Below, one piece after another: positions 1 through 7,780 of a stretch of DNA of 64,000 nucleotides. The notes under the pieces are model-generated. The model made no database searches, was not told where the DNA came from, and saw only the letters and a program-made list of their open reading frames with translations. The stretch spans positions 1-64,000 of the forward strand of contig NZ_JAFBDR010000012.1 of NCBI RefSeq assembly GCF_016908325.1, read 5' to 3'. The position numbers and the translations under genes are program-made. Source of the stretch: Aquibacillus albus. Its GTDB lineage: Bacteria > Bacillota > Bacilli > Bacillales > Amphibacillaceae. Position 1 is the stretch's first letter. Each line of letters opens with the position of its first letter.

Positions 1-79
1 AAAGCTATCGTATGAAGACCCGCGAATCTATATTTGAGGAACAAACTGTACAAAATTAATTAGCAAAAAGTGTTCAATT

Positions 80-133
80 TTACTTGACGGTCACACCTCT
101 ATCTGCACCTGTAATATAAGCAGTTTTTTTCAT
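80..133 (-). pseudogene. Short-chain dehydrogenase N-terminal stub
   Basis: Read leftward from an ATG at 133, with a strong GGAGGAG ribosome site just upstream, the frame gives MKKTAYITGADRGVTVK and then stops at 80-82. The first 13 residues match the start of a short-chain dehydrogenase/reductase: beta strand plus the TGxxxGxG nucleotide loop. The third glycine is already lost and the remaining ~230 residues of the family are absent. I read this as a gene truncated by deletion, with its translation signals intact. It is divergent from the LysR gene at 506, the usual arrangement for a LysR target. No SDR sequence was recognised further left. Confidence 0.55.
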
Positions 134-339
134 AACTCTCCTCCTCGTTTTATCTAGGATCGAAAACCCTTCCACCATTCTTTAATTCTATATTCCTTCT
201 CAATATCCTTGCTAAATAGTTAAGAAAGTTTGACTTTTTAGGAAATGGTAGCATCATCCATAGATATATGGAAAATATTGTTAAATATGCAATGGATACT
301 TATGAATATTTCACTCCAATAGAACCAGCTTCTCGGACA

Positions 340-361
340 TTTTAAGCCACAGTTACGGCGA
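340..361 (-). repeat. Degenerate copy of the GTCACTGTGAC dispersed repeat
   Basis: On the minus strand this reads CCGTAACTGTGGCTTAAAA, close to the copy at 5542-5570 (CAGTAACTGTGGCATAAG). It is the most diverged of six copies and the only one in inverted orientation. Confidence 0.4.
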
Positions 362-505
362 TTATCGGATCCTAGTAGATCTGGACTATTATTCGCGCTA
401 CCACTGATTTTCCTTTTGTCCGTGTAGTTGAGCTAATACAGGAAATTCCTCCCAAACTATCTATGCTACAATAAAACTATGTATGGAAGTGAGGAGGAAG
501 AGTAG

Positions 506-1426
506 TTGACATTGCAACAATTAAAATATGTAATCGAAGTGGCAAGGAATCGATCGATTAGTAAAGCAGCACAGCGATTGTTTATTAGTCAACCGAGTCT
601 ATCCAATGCAATCAAAGAATTGGAGAATGAACTGGGGATTACAATTTTTTCACGTACGAATAAGGGAATTGTGATTACTCCTGAGGGTTCGGAGTTTTTA
701 GGTTACGCAAGACAGGTGATGGAACAGACAGACTTGCTTGAAAATCGCTATTCCAATACGACTCAATCACCACAGCAGCACTTCTCTGTTTCTGCACAAC
801 ATTATGCTTTTGCGGTTAGTGCATTTGTAAAATTGTTAAAAGACTATAATCGTGATGAATATGAATTTACGTTACGAGAAACAAGGACGTATGAAATCAT
901 TGATGATGTAAAAAACCTTCGTAGTGAAATTGGTATTTTATACTTGAATGATTTCAATAGACAGGTGATTTGTAAGTTTCTAAGAGAGGGAAATTTAACG
1001 TTTCATGAACTATTTGAAGCGAAGCCACACGTGTTTATTAGCTCGACCAATCCGCTTGCGATTCAGGAGTATGTGACCTTAGCTGATTTGGATCCTTATC
1101 CGTATCTATCTTTTGAACAAGGGGACTATAATTCGTTTTATTTTTCGGAGGAGATACTCAGCACGATTTCGAGGCCCAAAAATATTCGTGTTAGTGACCG
1201 GGCTACTTTATTTAATTTACTGATCGGGTTGAATGGATACACGATTTCAACAGGGGTAATTTGTTATGATATCAACGATGATGATATTGTGGCGGTTCCA
1301 CTAAAGATGGATGAGCGCATTGCGGTTGGCTATATTACACATAAAAATGTCACAAATAGCCCACTAGCTACGATTTATATTAACTACTTAAAAGAAACAA
1401 TTGCTGATGAATTAGCTTTGCTATAG
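506..1426 (+). CDS. LysR-family transcriptional regulator
   Basis: A 306-residue LysR-type regulator of normal family length. The winged HTH occupies about residues 1-60 (LKYVIEVARNRSISKAAQRL, then SQPSLSNAIKELE), followed by a linker helix and a periplasmic-binding-protein-like effector domain from about residue 90. The start is TTG at 506, supported by GAGGAGG at 491-497. It lies 99 bp before a homocysteine methyltransferase gene on the same strand and is divergent from an SDR stub, so its target could be either. LysR proteins often control sulfur amino-acid genes, so regulation of the methyltransferase is a reasonable but unproven guess. The effector is unknown. Confidence 0.93.
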   Translation: MTLQQLKYVIEVARNRSISKAAQRLFISQPSLSNAIKELENELGITIFSRTNKGIVITPEGSEFLGYARQVMEQTDLLENRYSNTTQSPQQHFSVSAQHYAFAVSAFVKLLKDYNRDEYEFTLRETRTYEIIDDVKNLRSEIGILYLNDFNRQVICKFLREGNLTFHELFEAKPHVFISSTNPLAIQEYVTLADLDPYPYLSFEQGDYNSFYFSEEILSTISRPKNIRVSDRATLFNLLIGLNGYTISTGVICYDINDDDIVAVPLKMDERIAVGYITHKNVTNSPLATIYINYLKETIADELALL

Positions 1427-1525
1427 TTTAAAGCTATGGCAAACGATAGACTTTAGGTGTTATGCTATATGATTATTCCAATGCTACACTATCCTTAATT
1501 CAAAGACAAAAAGGGAGAGGGTTAG

Positions 1526-2584
1526 ATGGTAGTGGGGAAAAGAAGTTTAGAACAAAGGTTAAATGAAGGTACTGTCATTGTAGGTGAAGGGTATTTGTTT
1601 GAAATGGAACGAAGAGGATATTTACAAGCAGGGTCTTTTGTACCAGAAGTAGCTTTGGAACACCCGGAGGTTTTAAAACAAACATATCGAGATTACATGA
1701 ATGCTGGTTCAGATGTTGTTTTAGCTTTCACCTATAATGCCCACCGTGAAAAAATGAGAATTATAGGTAAAGAAGATTTACTTGAGCCATTAAATCGAAG
1801 TGCGATCCGTTTGGCAAAGGAAGTAGCAAAAGAACATCCGATAGAGGAAGCATTAGTGGCAGGAAACATTTCAAATACGAACATTTTTGACCCTGAAGAT
1901 CCTGAATCTAAGGAAAAAGTAAGAAGTATTTTTGCGGAGATGGTAAAGTGGTGTAAAGAAGAAGGTGTAGATTTTATCAATGCTGAAACCCTTTATTACC
2001 ACGAAGAGGCTGTTATTGCATTAGAAGAAATTCAAAAACAAGACTTGCCAGCAGTTGTTACATTAGGGCTGATGGGCGAAAATATATTGCGAGACGGTTA
2101 TACGGTAGAAGAATCCTGTAAAATTCTCTCAGAAAAAGGCGCGCTAGTTGTTGGAATGAACTGTTTCCGTGGCCCAGATACGATGCAGCCATACCTAAAA
2201 AGAATTAGAGAAGAGGTAGAAGGTTTTGTCGGTGGATTACCAATTCCATATCGAACGTCAGAAGAATACCCAACATTCTTCAACTTACCTGATGGAGGAT
2301 GCAGTTGTACCTTACCGACTGAAACAACTTTCCCAACATCGTTAGATCCTCTGTACCATAATCGATATGAATTAGCGGATTGGGCGAAAGAAGCACAAAA
2401 CATTGGTGTTAATTATATTGGTCTTTGCTGTGGAGCATCACCTGCTATGCTGAGGGCAGTAGCAGAAGCAACAGGAATCAAAACAATTAACTCGAAATAT
2501 TCACCAGATATGGAGAAGCATTTCTTATTTGGGAAAGATGAAACATTAAAGAATCATAATCTAAAGTACCGTGCAAAAGCATAA
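1526..2584 (+). CDS. Homocysteine S-methyltransferase family protein (betaine-type)
   Basis: A 352-residue TIM-barrel methyltransferase of the homocysteine S-methyltransferase/BHMT family. These enzymes transfer a methyl group from a donor (betaine, S-methylmethionine and others) to zinc-bound homocysteine thiolate. The three zinc cysteines are present: Cys213 in VVGMNCFRGP, and Cys301-Cys302 in IGLCCGASP, the same pattern as human BHMT (217, 299, 300). The start ATG at 1526 follows a GGGAGAGGG ribosome site. The donor cannot be read from the sequence. The glycine-betaine-rich content of the window (BCCT carriers, GbsA, OpuAC) favours betaine or another methylated osmolyte. The LysR gene upstream may regulate it. 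Confidence 0.87.
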   Translation: MVVGKRSLEQRLNEGTVIVGEGYLFEMERRGYLQAGSFVPEVALEHPEVLKQTYRDYMNAGSDVVLAFTYNAHREKMRIIGKEDLLEPLNRSAIRLAKEVAKEHPIEEALVAGNISNTNIFDPEDPESKEKVRSIFAEMVKWCKEEGVDFINAETLYYHEEAVIALEEIQKQDLPAVVTLGLMGENILRDGYTVEESCKILSEKGALVVGMNCFRGPDTMQPYLKRIREEVEGFVGGLPIPYRTSEEYPTFFNLPDGGCSCTLPTETTFPTSLDPLYHNRYELADWAKEAQNIGVNYIGLCCGASPAMLRAVAEATGIKTINSKYSPDMEKHFLFGKDETLKNHNLKYRAKA

Positions 2585-2652
2585 GCAATAGTAGGGAATC
2601 TAAAGGGAAATGTTCCAAACACTGTTTTAAGAAAAAAGGTGTACAAAAAAAT

Positions 2653-2679
2653 ACGGGATGTCACTGTGACATAAGTTTA
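2653..2679 (+). repeat. Dispersed repeat, copy 1
   Basis: Reads ACGGGATGTCACTGTGACAT then AAGTTTA. The core GTCAC-T-GTGAC is a 5-bp dyad. It lies between the methyltransferase gene and the left end of the IS200/IS605-type element. Other copies are at 340, 4269, 5542, 47872 and 54969. Confidence 0.75.
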
Positions 2680-2921
2680 GTTGTCTTATTTACTGAGGAT
2701 TCTTTAGATTTATATTTAAATGCAATTGAATAGTACTAAATGGTCGGTTTATCATTACAGGCGAGAATACCCCATCCTCAAGGAGTGAGAAGGGCGCTAG
2801 CCCAATGAGTAAGTGGGGATGAATCGCCTTCGGACAAGGGATAGCTTTAGCTATCTCCATTGTCCGACTGTTTAACTCGGTTCCTAGTCCTAAGTCAATT
2901 TTAATTAAATCGAACAAATGT

Positions 2922-2949
2922 TTGTGTTTTGTAAACTGTATTGTATAAT
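2922..2949 (+). promoter_or_regulatory. Promoter of tnpB
   Basis: TTGTGT at 2922-2927, a 16-bp spacer and a perfect TATAAT at 2944-2949, 23 bp before the tnpB start. Confidence 0.6.
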
Positions 2950-2972
2950 GAATAGAGAGGGAGGTGAATGTA

Positions 2973-4094
2973 TTGCTTGTCCATAGGGCTTATAAATTCA
3001 GAATCTATCCTAACAAAGTTCAAACAAAATTAATCAACCGAACCATTGGTTGTTCTCGGTTTGTATTCAATCACTTTTTGGAACAATGGAGAACTACCTA
3101 TCTAAAAACTGGAAAAGGTATGACCTACAAAACGTGTTCTTCCCAATTAACCCATCTCAAGAAAGAATTGGATTGGTTAAAAGAAGTGGATAGCATTGCC
3201 CTTCAAACCTCACTTAAAAACCTTTCCAATTCGTATGCTCGATTCTTCAGAAAACAGTCTAAAGCCCCGCGTTTCAAGTCCAAAAAAAACAAGATCCAAT
3301 CCTACACCACAAAATACACGAACGATAATATCGCGATTGTTGCGAACAAAATCAAACTACCAAAACTCGGACTTGTTTCATTTTCTAAAAGTCGCGAAGT
3401 GGATGGTCGGATTATCCATGCTACGATTAGACGTCATCCAAGTGGTAAATTCTTTGTATCTATCCTTGTTGAAACAGATATAGATCCATTACCCAAAACA
3501 AACTTATCTGTTGGTATAGATGTCGGATTGAAAGACTTCGCCGTTCTTTCCAACGGAAGCATCTACAAGAACCCAAGGTTTTTTAGCACCTTAGAAAAGA
3601 AACTTGTAAAAGCGCAAGCGACATTGGCAAGACGTAAGAAAGGTTCTTCTAACTGGCATAAACAACGAATCAAAATTGCACGAATTCACGAAAAAATAAC
3701 CAATATAAGAAAGGATTACTTGCATAAAATTTCTTTCCATATTGTCAAAAACCACGACATTATTGGTATAGAAGATTTGCAAGTATCGAATTTGTTAAAG
3801 AATCATAAATTAGCAAAAGCCATTAGTGACGCGAGTTGGTCCATGTTTCGTATCATGCTAGCGTATAAGGCAAAATGGTATGGAAAACAGGTTGTCATGG
3901 TCTCTAAAAACTTTCCTTCAAGCCAACTTTGCTCTTGTTGCGGCTATCAAAATAAAGATATGAAGAATCTTGCGTTACGTGAGTGGGATTGTCCATCTTG
4001 TGGTACACACCACGACAGGGATATGAACGCAAGCATAAATATTAAAAAGGAAGCAATAAGAATTCTAACCGTAGGTCCTACGGGGTTAGCCTAA
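2973..4094 (+). CDS. tnpB: TnpB RNA-guided endonuclease (OrfB of IS605 family)
   Basis: A full-length 373-residue TnpB. The N-terminal helix-turn-helix begins [20 protein letters not shown]. The RuvC triad is intact: Asp183 in [12 protein letters not shown], Glu267 in [12 protein letters not shown] and Asp350 in [12 protein letters not shown]. The zinc ribbon has Cys320/Cys323 and Cys340/Cys343. TnpB proteins are RNA-guided DNA nucleases, ancestors of Cas12, which use an omega RNA from the right end and help keep the element in place. The start is set at TTG 2973, six bases after AGGGAGGTG. The GTG at 2964 lies inside that ribosome site and cannot be the start. No frameshift is seen, so the protein is probably active. 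Confidence 0.92.
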   Translation: MLVHRAYKFRIYPNKVQTKLINRTIGCSRFVFNHFLEQWRTTYLKTGKGMTYKTCSSQLTHLKKELDWLKEVDSIALQTSLKNLSNSYARFFRKQSKAPRFKSKKNKIQSYTTKYTNDNIAIVANKIKLPKLGLVSFSKSREVDGRIIHATIRRHPSGKFFVSILVETDIDPLPKTNLSVGIDVGLKDFAVLSNGSIYKNPRFFSTLEKKLVKAQATLARRKKGSSNWHKQRIKIARIHEKITNIRKDYLHKISFHIVKNHDIIGIEDLQVSNLLKNHKLAKAISDASWSMFRIMLAYKAKWYGKQVVMVSKNFPSSQLCSCCGYQNKDMKNLALREWDCPSCGTHHDRDMNASINIKKEAIRILTVGPTGLA

Positions 4095-4180
4095 TCAAAA
4101 CCGACTGTTGGGTTGGTGTTCTTAGGAATCTCCCACTTCAAACAGACCGTAAGGTCGTTAAGTGGCGAGAGGGTTCAATT
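4085..4180 (+). ncRNA. Predicted omega (reRNA) guide-RNA scaffold at the right end
   Basis: The tnpB 3' end runs into a structured right end. The hairpin 4130-4169 pairs CTC-CCACTT with AAGTGG-c-GAG and contains an inner GACC-gtaa-GGTC stem. It is followed by GGGTTCAA, where the guide portion would begin at about 4178. Position and shape fit omega RNAs of other TnpB elements. The 5' end and the exact scaffold/guide junction are inferred. Confidence 0.5.
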
Positions 4181-4268
4181 GAAACGCTTGGATTACCAAA
4201 CGTTTTTATTCATCCAACTAATATATAGTATATATTGCTGCTCGCCCCTTCCAATCCCTCATCAATAA

Positions 4269-4295
4269 ATTTCGGGCAGTCACTGTTACATAAGA
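4269..4295 (+). repeat. Dispersed repeat, copy 2
   Basis: Reads TTTCGGGCAGTCACTGTTAC then ATAAG. It ends 12 bp before the start codon of the SMP-30-like gene and abuts that gene's ribosome site (AAAGGA). Confidence 0.75.
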
Positions 4296-4307
4296 AAGGA
4301 AAAAATT

Positions 4308-5453
4308 ATGATTCTTAAGAAGAAAGGTTATTTAATGATAGTTCTAAGTCTATTAGTTATACTCACACTTTATTTAACGTTATTGCCCATATCGATTCAT
4401 CCTCCTTCTTGGGATGCTCCACAATCGGAAGGGTATACAGGTCCTCATAAAATTAATAGTAGGTTAGCAGAGATGGAATTTTTTGAACTAGATAGTTACA
4501 GTCAACCAGAGTATATGGTGTATCGGGATAATTGGTTGTACGCTGCGATGCATGAAGGAGAAATTATTCGAGTTCGTCCTGATGGATCAGAAAGTGAAGC
4601 TGTAGTAAATACAGGTGGACGTCCGCTTGGATTTGATTTCGATTCCGAGGGAGCACTTATCATTGCCGATCCTTTGTATGGAGATCATGGTGGATTGCTA
4701 CGAGTGACCAACTTTGATGGGGGAGCAGAGATAGAGCTTCTAACAGATTCCGCTGATGGAAATCCAATCTATTTTGCAGACGCTGTTGTAGTAGCAAAAA
4801 ACGGCTTAATTTATTTTTCGGATGCCTCATCAGCGGTGAAGGCAAAGAAAATCGGTGATGTTGGAAAAGCTGGTGAACTAGACATATTAGCGAATAGCAG
4901 TACGGGAAGGGTATTGGAGTACAATCCGAAAACAAAACAGACACGAGTATTAATGAATGACTTAAGTTTTGCAAATGGAATTGCTTTAAGCGAAGATGAA
5001 CAGCATTTATTGATAAATGAAACAGGGAAATATCGTGTTTGGAAACTAGATGTAACTTCAGAAAATATCAGTGCATTCAACCAGAGTACATCTGCACAAA
5101 TAATAATTGATAATTTACCAGGTCTACCTGATAATATCATGCAAGGGAGTGATGGAAGGTACTGGATTGGTTTAGTCTATCCTAGAAACGACTTTTTAGA
5201 CTATAGTGCAAACAAACCATGGTTTCGTTCAATAGCGATGCGCTTACCATCTTTTCTATTGCCTAAAGGTAATGAATATTCTCATGTCATAGCGATTAAT
5301 AAGTCAGGAGATGTTTTAGCTGATTTACAAGATTCAGGCAGTCCATATACAGTAATAACTGGAGCAACTGAGTCTGAAGATAAGTTGTTTTTCCATCATT
5401 TAAATAATACGAACACAATTGGTTGGATTAGGAAAGAAGATATAGGGTTTTGA
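4308..5453 (+). CDS. Membrane-anchored SMP-30/strictosidine synthase-like protein
   Basis: A 381-residue protein with one N-terminal membrane segment (about residues 9-27) and a six-bladed beta-propeller of the SMP-30/gluconolactonase/strictosidine synthase-like group. Recognisable stretches include GRPLGFDFDSEGALIIAD, FADAVVVAKNGLIYFSDASS and LSFANGIALSEDEQHLLINE. The family contains lactonases and esterases using one divalent metal, but the true substrate of this branch (the APMAP-like, strictosidine-synthase-like branch) is not known. The start ATG 4308 follows AAAGGAAAA. It stands alone between two copies of the dispersed repeat, downstream of the IS element, so it may have arrived in the same accessory block. 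Confidence 0.8.
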   Translation: MILKKKGYLMIVLSLLVILTLYLTLLPISIHPPSWDAPQSEGYTGPHKINSRLAEMEFFELDSYSQPEYMVYRDNWLYAAMHEGEIIRVRPDGSESEAVVNTGGRPLGFDFDSEGALIIADPLYGDHGGLLRVTNFDGGAEIELLTDSADGNPIYFADAVVVAKNGLIYFSDASSAVKAKKIGDVGKAGELDILANSSTGRVLEYNPKTKQTRVLMNDLSFANGIALSEDEQHLLINETGKYRVWKLDVTSENISAFNQSTSAQIIIDNLPGLPDNIMQGSDGRYWIGLVYPRNDFLDYSANKPWFRSIAMRLPSFLLPKGNEYSHVIAINKSGDVLADLQDSGSPYTVITGATESEDKLFFHHLNNTNTIGWIRKEDIGF

Positions 5454-5541
5454 CTGGTTGACCATAAATTTAACGGGGGTGTGCATACTGATCCTTATTT
5501 TCATAAAGCAAATAATTTATTGAGATAGTTTAAACGACTAA

Positions 5542-5570
5542 TTTCGGGCAGTAACTGTGGCATAAGTTTT
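5542..5570 (+). repeat. Dispersed repeat, copy 3
   Basis: Reads TTTCGGGCAGTAACTGTGGC then ATAAGTTTT. It lies 24 bp before a TATAAT (5594-5599) that probably starts the HEPN/MNT transcript. Confidence 0.7.
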
Positions 5571-5672
5571 AGTCAGGGTAACTAAATATGATGTATAATA
5601 GGATAAAAGGTTTATCATACACACCAACATAACTGTTCTCACATAAAGTTCAATAAAAGTAGGAGTGAAAAC

Positions 5673-6074
5673 ATGGACCAAATGAAGGATATTCGTTGGA
5701 AGCAAAGATTTGAGAACTTTGAGAAATCTTTCAAGCTCCTAGACAAATACTCGAAAGAACCAATATCAACTGAATTAGAAAGAGCAGGTATTATACAATT
5801 TTTTGAGACAACCTTTGAATTAGCGTGGAAGGTATTAAAGGATTATTTGAAGGCAGAGGGCTATGTTGCTAAAAGTCCTAGAGAATCCATTAAACAAGCG
5901 TTCCAGGCTGAGATAATTGAAGATGGCCACCGTTGGATGGATGCATTATCTAAAAGGAACTGGACGAGCTATACTTATGATGAAGAACTAGCAGAAAAGT
6001 TAGTCAATGAAATACGAGAACAATTTTTGCTTTTACTTAAATATTTATATGATAAATTAATAAAGGAAAGATAG
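5673..6074 (+). CDS. HEPN-domain protein, nucleotidyltransferase partner (HI0074 type)
   Basis: A 133-residue all-helical protein of the HI0074 or nucleotidyltransferase-substrate-binding HEPN family, with the typical SPRESIKQAF and WMDALSKRNWTSYTYDE segments. HEPN partners of MNT proteins are RNases whose active site is RX4HXY; the MNT partner modifies the tyrosine and silences the toxin. Here the motif reads Arg95-NWTS-Tyr100-Thr-Tyr102, so the catalytic histidine is replaced by tyrosine. The protein may therefore be inactive as an RNase, or may work differently. The next gene starts one base after its stop. Promoter TATAAT is at 5594-5599; ribosome site GGAG is at about 5661. Confidence 0.87.
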   Translation: MDQMKDIRWKQRFENFEKSFKLLDKYSKEPISTELERAGIIQFFETTFELAWKVLKDYLKAEGYVAKSPRESIKQAFQAEIIEDGHRWMDALSKRNWTSYTYDEELAEKLVNEIREQFLLLLKYLYDKLIKER

Positions 6075-6075
6075 T

Positions 6076-6399
6076 ATGTTTGGATTAATTGAAAGTGATA
6101 TAAGTTATATTAAAATTGCTATGGGCAAATTTAGTGAAATTGAATCTGGGATTATTTTTGGAAGTCGGGCGATGGGTAATTACAAAAGGGGTTCTGATAT
6201 AGATATTGCAATAACTGGAAAAGGAATTACTTCAAAAACATTATACATGTTATCTGATTTATTAAACGAGGAGTACCCTTTACCGTACTTTTTTGATATT
6301 ATTCATTATGAGTCAATATCTAATGAGAATCTAAAAGATCATATTGATAAAGAAGGTAAAATAATTTATGAAGCTAACCCAATCAAGTACGGATATTAG
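6076..6399 (+). CDS. MNT-type minimal nucleotidyltransferase (antitoxin)
   Basis: A 107-residue minimal nucleotidyltransferase of the MntA/HI0073 family. It has the GSRAMGNYKRGSDIDIAI signature: Gly29-Ser30 and metal ligands Asp41 and Asp43, with the third carboxylate at Asp74 in FFDIIHY. All catalytic residues are present. MntA-type proteins add AMP units to the tyrosine of the HEPN partner and so neutralise it (type VII toxin-antitoxin). The gene is translationally coupled to the HEPN gene, one base apart, and followed by a terminator at 6508. Whether this pair acts as a toxin-antitoxin system is uncertain because of the altered HEPN motif. Confidence 0.88.
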   Translation: MFGLIESDISYIKIAMGKFSEIESGIIFGSRAMGNYKRGSDIDIAITGKGITSKTLYMLSDLLNEEYPLPYFFDIIHYESISNENLKDHIDKEGKIIYEANPIKYGY

Positions 6400-6507
6400 T
6401 AGCTAGAGCACCCAATGCGAATAAAGTTATTGTGTGTATGAACTGGTATATGGTCCACCGGTATCTAGTCTAAGCACCCAAAAATTAAATATTATTATCG
6501 GAAAAAC

Positions 6508-6537
6508 AAGACAGGGGATACAACCTTGTCTTTTTTT
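6508..6537 (+). terminator. Rho-independent terminator of the HEPN/MNT operon
   Basis: AAGACAGGG pairs with CCTTGTCTT across an 8-10 base loop, followed by seven T residues (6531-6537). Confidence 0.75.
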
Positions 6538-6653
6538 ATGTAATTAACAATGGTGAGACGGATTATTTTCAGGATAATACATTTAAAAACTACTCGGTAG
6601 TAAGAAATAGATATTTGGGAAAAATGAAAAAGAATGAACTTGGAGGTGAAAAT

Positions 6654-6887
6654 ATGAGTTTAAATCGTGAACAACGAAAGCATGTGGGGAAAGAATTAAG
6701 AGACAACTTCGAGCTTTCTGGATTAACACCGGAAGTTATTCAAGCTGACCTTGCTTTCAGTCATGAACAGTTCGAAGAGACGATAAAACTTGGTCCTACT
6801 TCTGATGAAGAAGCAGTATCGCGGCTGCGTAATTATTTGGAGGAGAAATTAAAAGAACAAGGCAAGGAACCTTCATCTTATTCTTAA
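6654..6887 (+). CDS. DUF2316 family protein
   Basis: A 77-residue protein of the DUF2316 family, recognisable by MSLNREQRKHVGKELRDNFE followed by LSGLTPEVIQADL. The family looks like a small HTH-like helical protein common in Gram-positive bacteria; its function is unknown. The frame is open from 6615, but the start is placed at ATG 6654 because TGGAGGTGAA lies at 6641-6650 and family members begin at this methionine. It is a single gene with its own terminator directly downstream at 6919. Confidence 0.8.
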   Translation: MSLNREQRKHVGKELRDNFELSGLTPEVIQADLAFSHEQFEETIKLGPTSDEEAVSRLRNYLEEKLKEQGKEPSSYS

Positions 6888-6918
6888 AAAGAATACCTAC
6901 TTTGATATGATTAAGTTT

Positions 6919-6957
6919 AAAACCGTAGGAATGGTTATTATCATTTCCTACGGTTTT
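6919..6957 (+). terminator. Terminator of the DUF2316 gene
   Basis: AAACCGTAGGAA pairs with TTCCTACGGTTT around a ~12-base loop and is followed by T residues. Confidence 0.75.
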
Positions 6958-7021
6958 TGTTTGATCATGGGTGGTTTTTCATTTCATTGTCTCAGACAGA
7001 AAAGCCTTTTCTTTTCCTCTG

Positions 7022-7150
7022 CTACTTTCCCGTTCTTTTCGCTTCTTCAGATAGCTGCTCAAACGACTTTACTTTTCCATGTGGGTCTTGTGATCTTTTT
7101 CTTGTTTCCCATTGTCTTTCACGTTGGCTTTTAGATTTAGACATCGTCAT
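7022..7150 (-). CDS. Small basic protein (possible DUF6254 type)
   Basis: A 42-residue frame (40 if the inner ATG at 7144 is used) with sequence MSKSKSQRERQWETRKRSQD then PHGKVKSFEQLSEEAKRTGK. The AGGAG site at 7156-7160 is 5 bases from ATG 7150 and 11 from ATG 7144. The very basic, helical composition and the PHGKVKS stretch resemble small conserved Bacillaceae proteins, and I tentatively recall the DUF6254 family. No function is known. It forms a leftward pair with the gene at 7192-7359, 41 bp away. Confidence 0.6.
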   Translation of the reverse strand: MTMSKSKSQRERQWETRKRSQDPHGKVKSFEQLSEEAKRTGK

Positions 7151-7191
7151 TCATACTCCTTTTTTGTTAGAAAATTGAAAGGATATGGTGA

Positions 7192-7359
7192 TCATTTAGT
7201 GCTTCTAAGCTCTCTCTTCTTTTTCGCCTTTTCTTTGTGTGCACGATTTGCAGCGGCACTACCACTAATCTCATTAGAGAATTCAGAATCTGTCTTGCTA
7301 GAGTCAAACCCTTGTAAATTCTTTTGTTGAGGGTCATTTTTCTTAGTTCGTTTAGCCAT
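7192..7359 (-). CDS. Small basic hypothetical protein
   Basis: A 55-residue frame starting MAKRTKKNDPQQKNLQGFDS and ending with a lysine-rich tail (AHKEKAKKKRELRSTK). A perfect GGAGGAT ribosome site precedes the ATG at 7359. The central SEFSNEISGSAAAN segment is vaguely like the repeats of gamma-type small acid-soluble spore proteins, but I cannot assign it. It lies directly upstream of the 42-residue gene on the same strand, and the two are probably co-transcribed. Confidence 0.6.
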   Translation of the reverse strand: MAKRTKKNDPQQKNLQGFDSSKTDSEFSNEISGSAAANRAHKEKAKKKRELRSTK

Positions 7360-7500
7360 CTAAAATCCTCCTTTTCCCGATTTAGTATCTAACTTACGGA
7401 AAGAAATATGTGTGAAAAGTCATTGAATTTGTGTTGGTTTTTGGAAAAGGTTAGTTTTTTTATTAGGGGGGTGCGTATCATAACCTGTGATTTGTCATAA

Positions 7501-7524
7501 TATGTCGATAGTACTATCGACATA
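7501..7524. promoter_or_regulatory. Perfect 24-bp palindrome
   Basis: Twelve bases, TATGTCGATAGT, are followed immediately by their exact inverse complement, ACTATCGACATA, with no loop. It lies in the 420-bp gap between the leftward small genes and the rightward lacI-type gene. No T-run follows, so it suits a dimer operator better than a terminator. Nothing else is seen in 7360-7690. Confidence 0.5.
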
Positions 7525-7698
7525 AGCAGTTTTATCACACTTCTGAAAAGGCTTTAACTGGAGATTTCTCAATGTCGGAACTAAACGTCACTGAGGCAAG
7601 CTTCCCAAAACATAGTTAAACTTAATAATGCTTTAATTTAAGTAAAACTCTGTTTTGATTGGTTAATCAACAAAATAAATTTATTTAAAAAAGTTTAC

Positions 7699-7743
7699 TT
7701 GACTTTGTGTTGCTTTTGCTATAAGGTAATAGTAACCGGTTAC
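7699..7743 (+). promoter_or_regulatory. Promoter and LacI-type operator of the regulator gene
   Basis: TTGACT (7699-7704) and TATAAG (7720-7725) or TAAGGT (7722-7727) form the promoter. The palindrome GTAACCGGTTAC at 7732-7743 sits at the expected transcription start. The same palindrome recurs at 8835-8846, 8904-8915 and 13745-13756, so the adjacent LacI-family protein probably represses itself and the galactan genes. Confidence 0.7.
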
Positions 7744-7780
7744 ATCGAGTGGAACAAACTAGAAAGAGTAGGTTTTTTCA

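Larger units (their letters stand above)
2760..4180 (+). mobile_element. IS200/IS605-family element, TnpB only (IS1341-type)
   Basis: The element has one gene, tnpB, and structured ends but no Y1 transposase (TnpA). The left part, 2760-2867, folds into two hairpins. The first pairs GGCGA (2760-2764) with TCGCC (2824-2828) and CCCCAT with GTGGGG, around a small GGGC/GCCC hairpin. The second, 2830-2867, has an 8-bp TCGGACAA/TTGTCCGA stem and an inner GATAGCT/AGCTATC stem. The right end carries the hairpin at 4130-4169 followed by GGGTTCAA. Exact boundaries are estimates, because IS605 elements have no inverted repeats or target duplication. Copies of the dispersed repeat lie just outside both ends. 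The element would need a TnpA supplied from elsewhere to move. Confidence 0.75.

Noticed and set aside
2690-2917. 75-residue leftward frame
   Set aside because: It is the complement of the hairpin-rich left end of the IS element.
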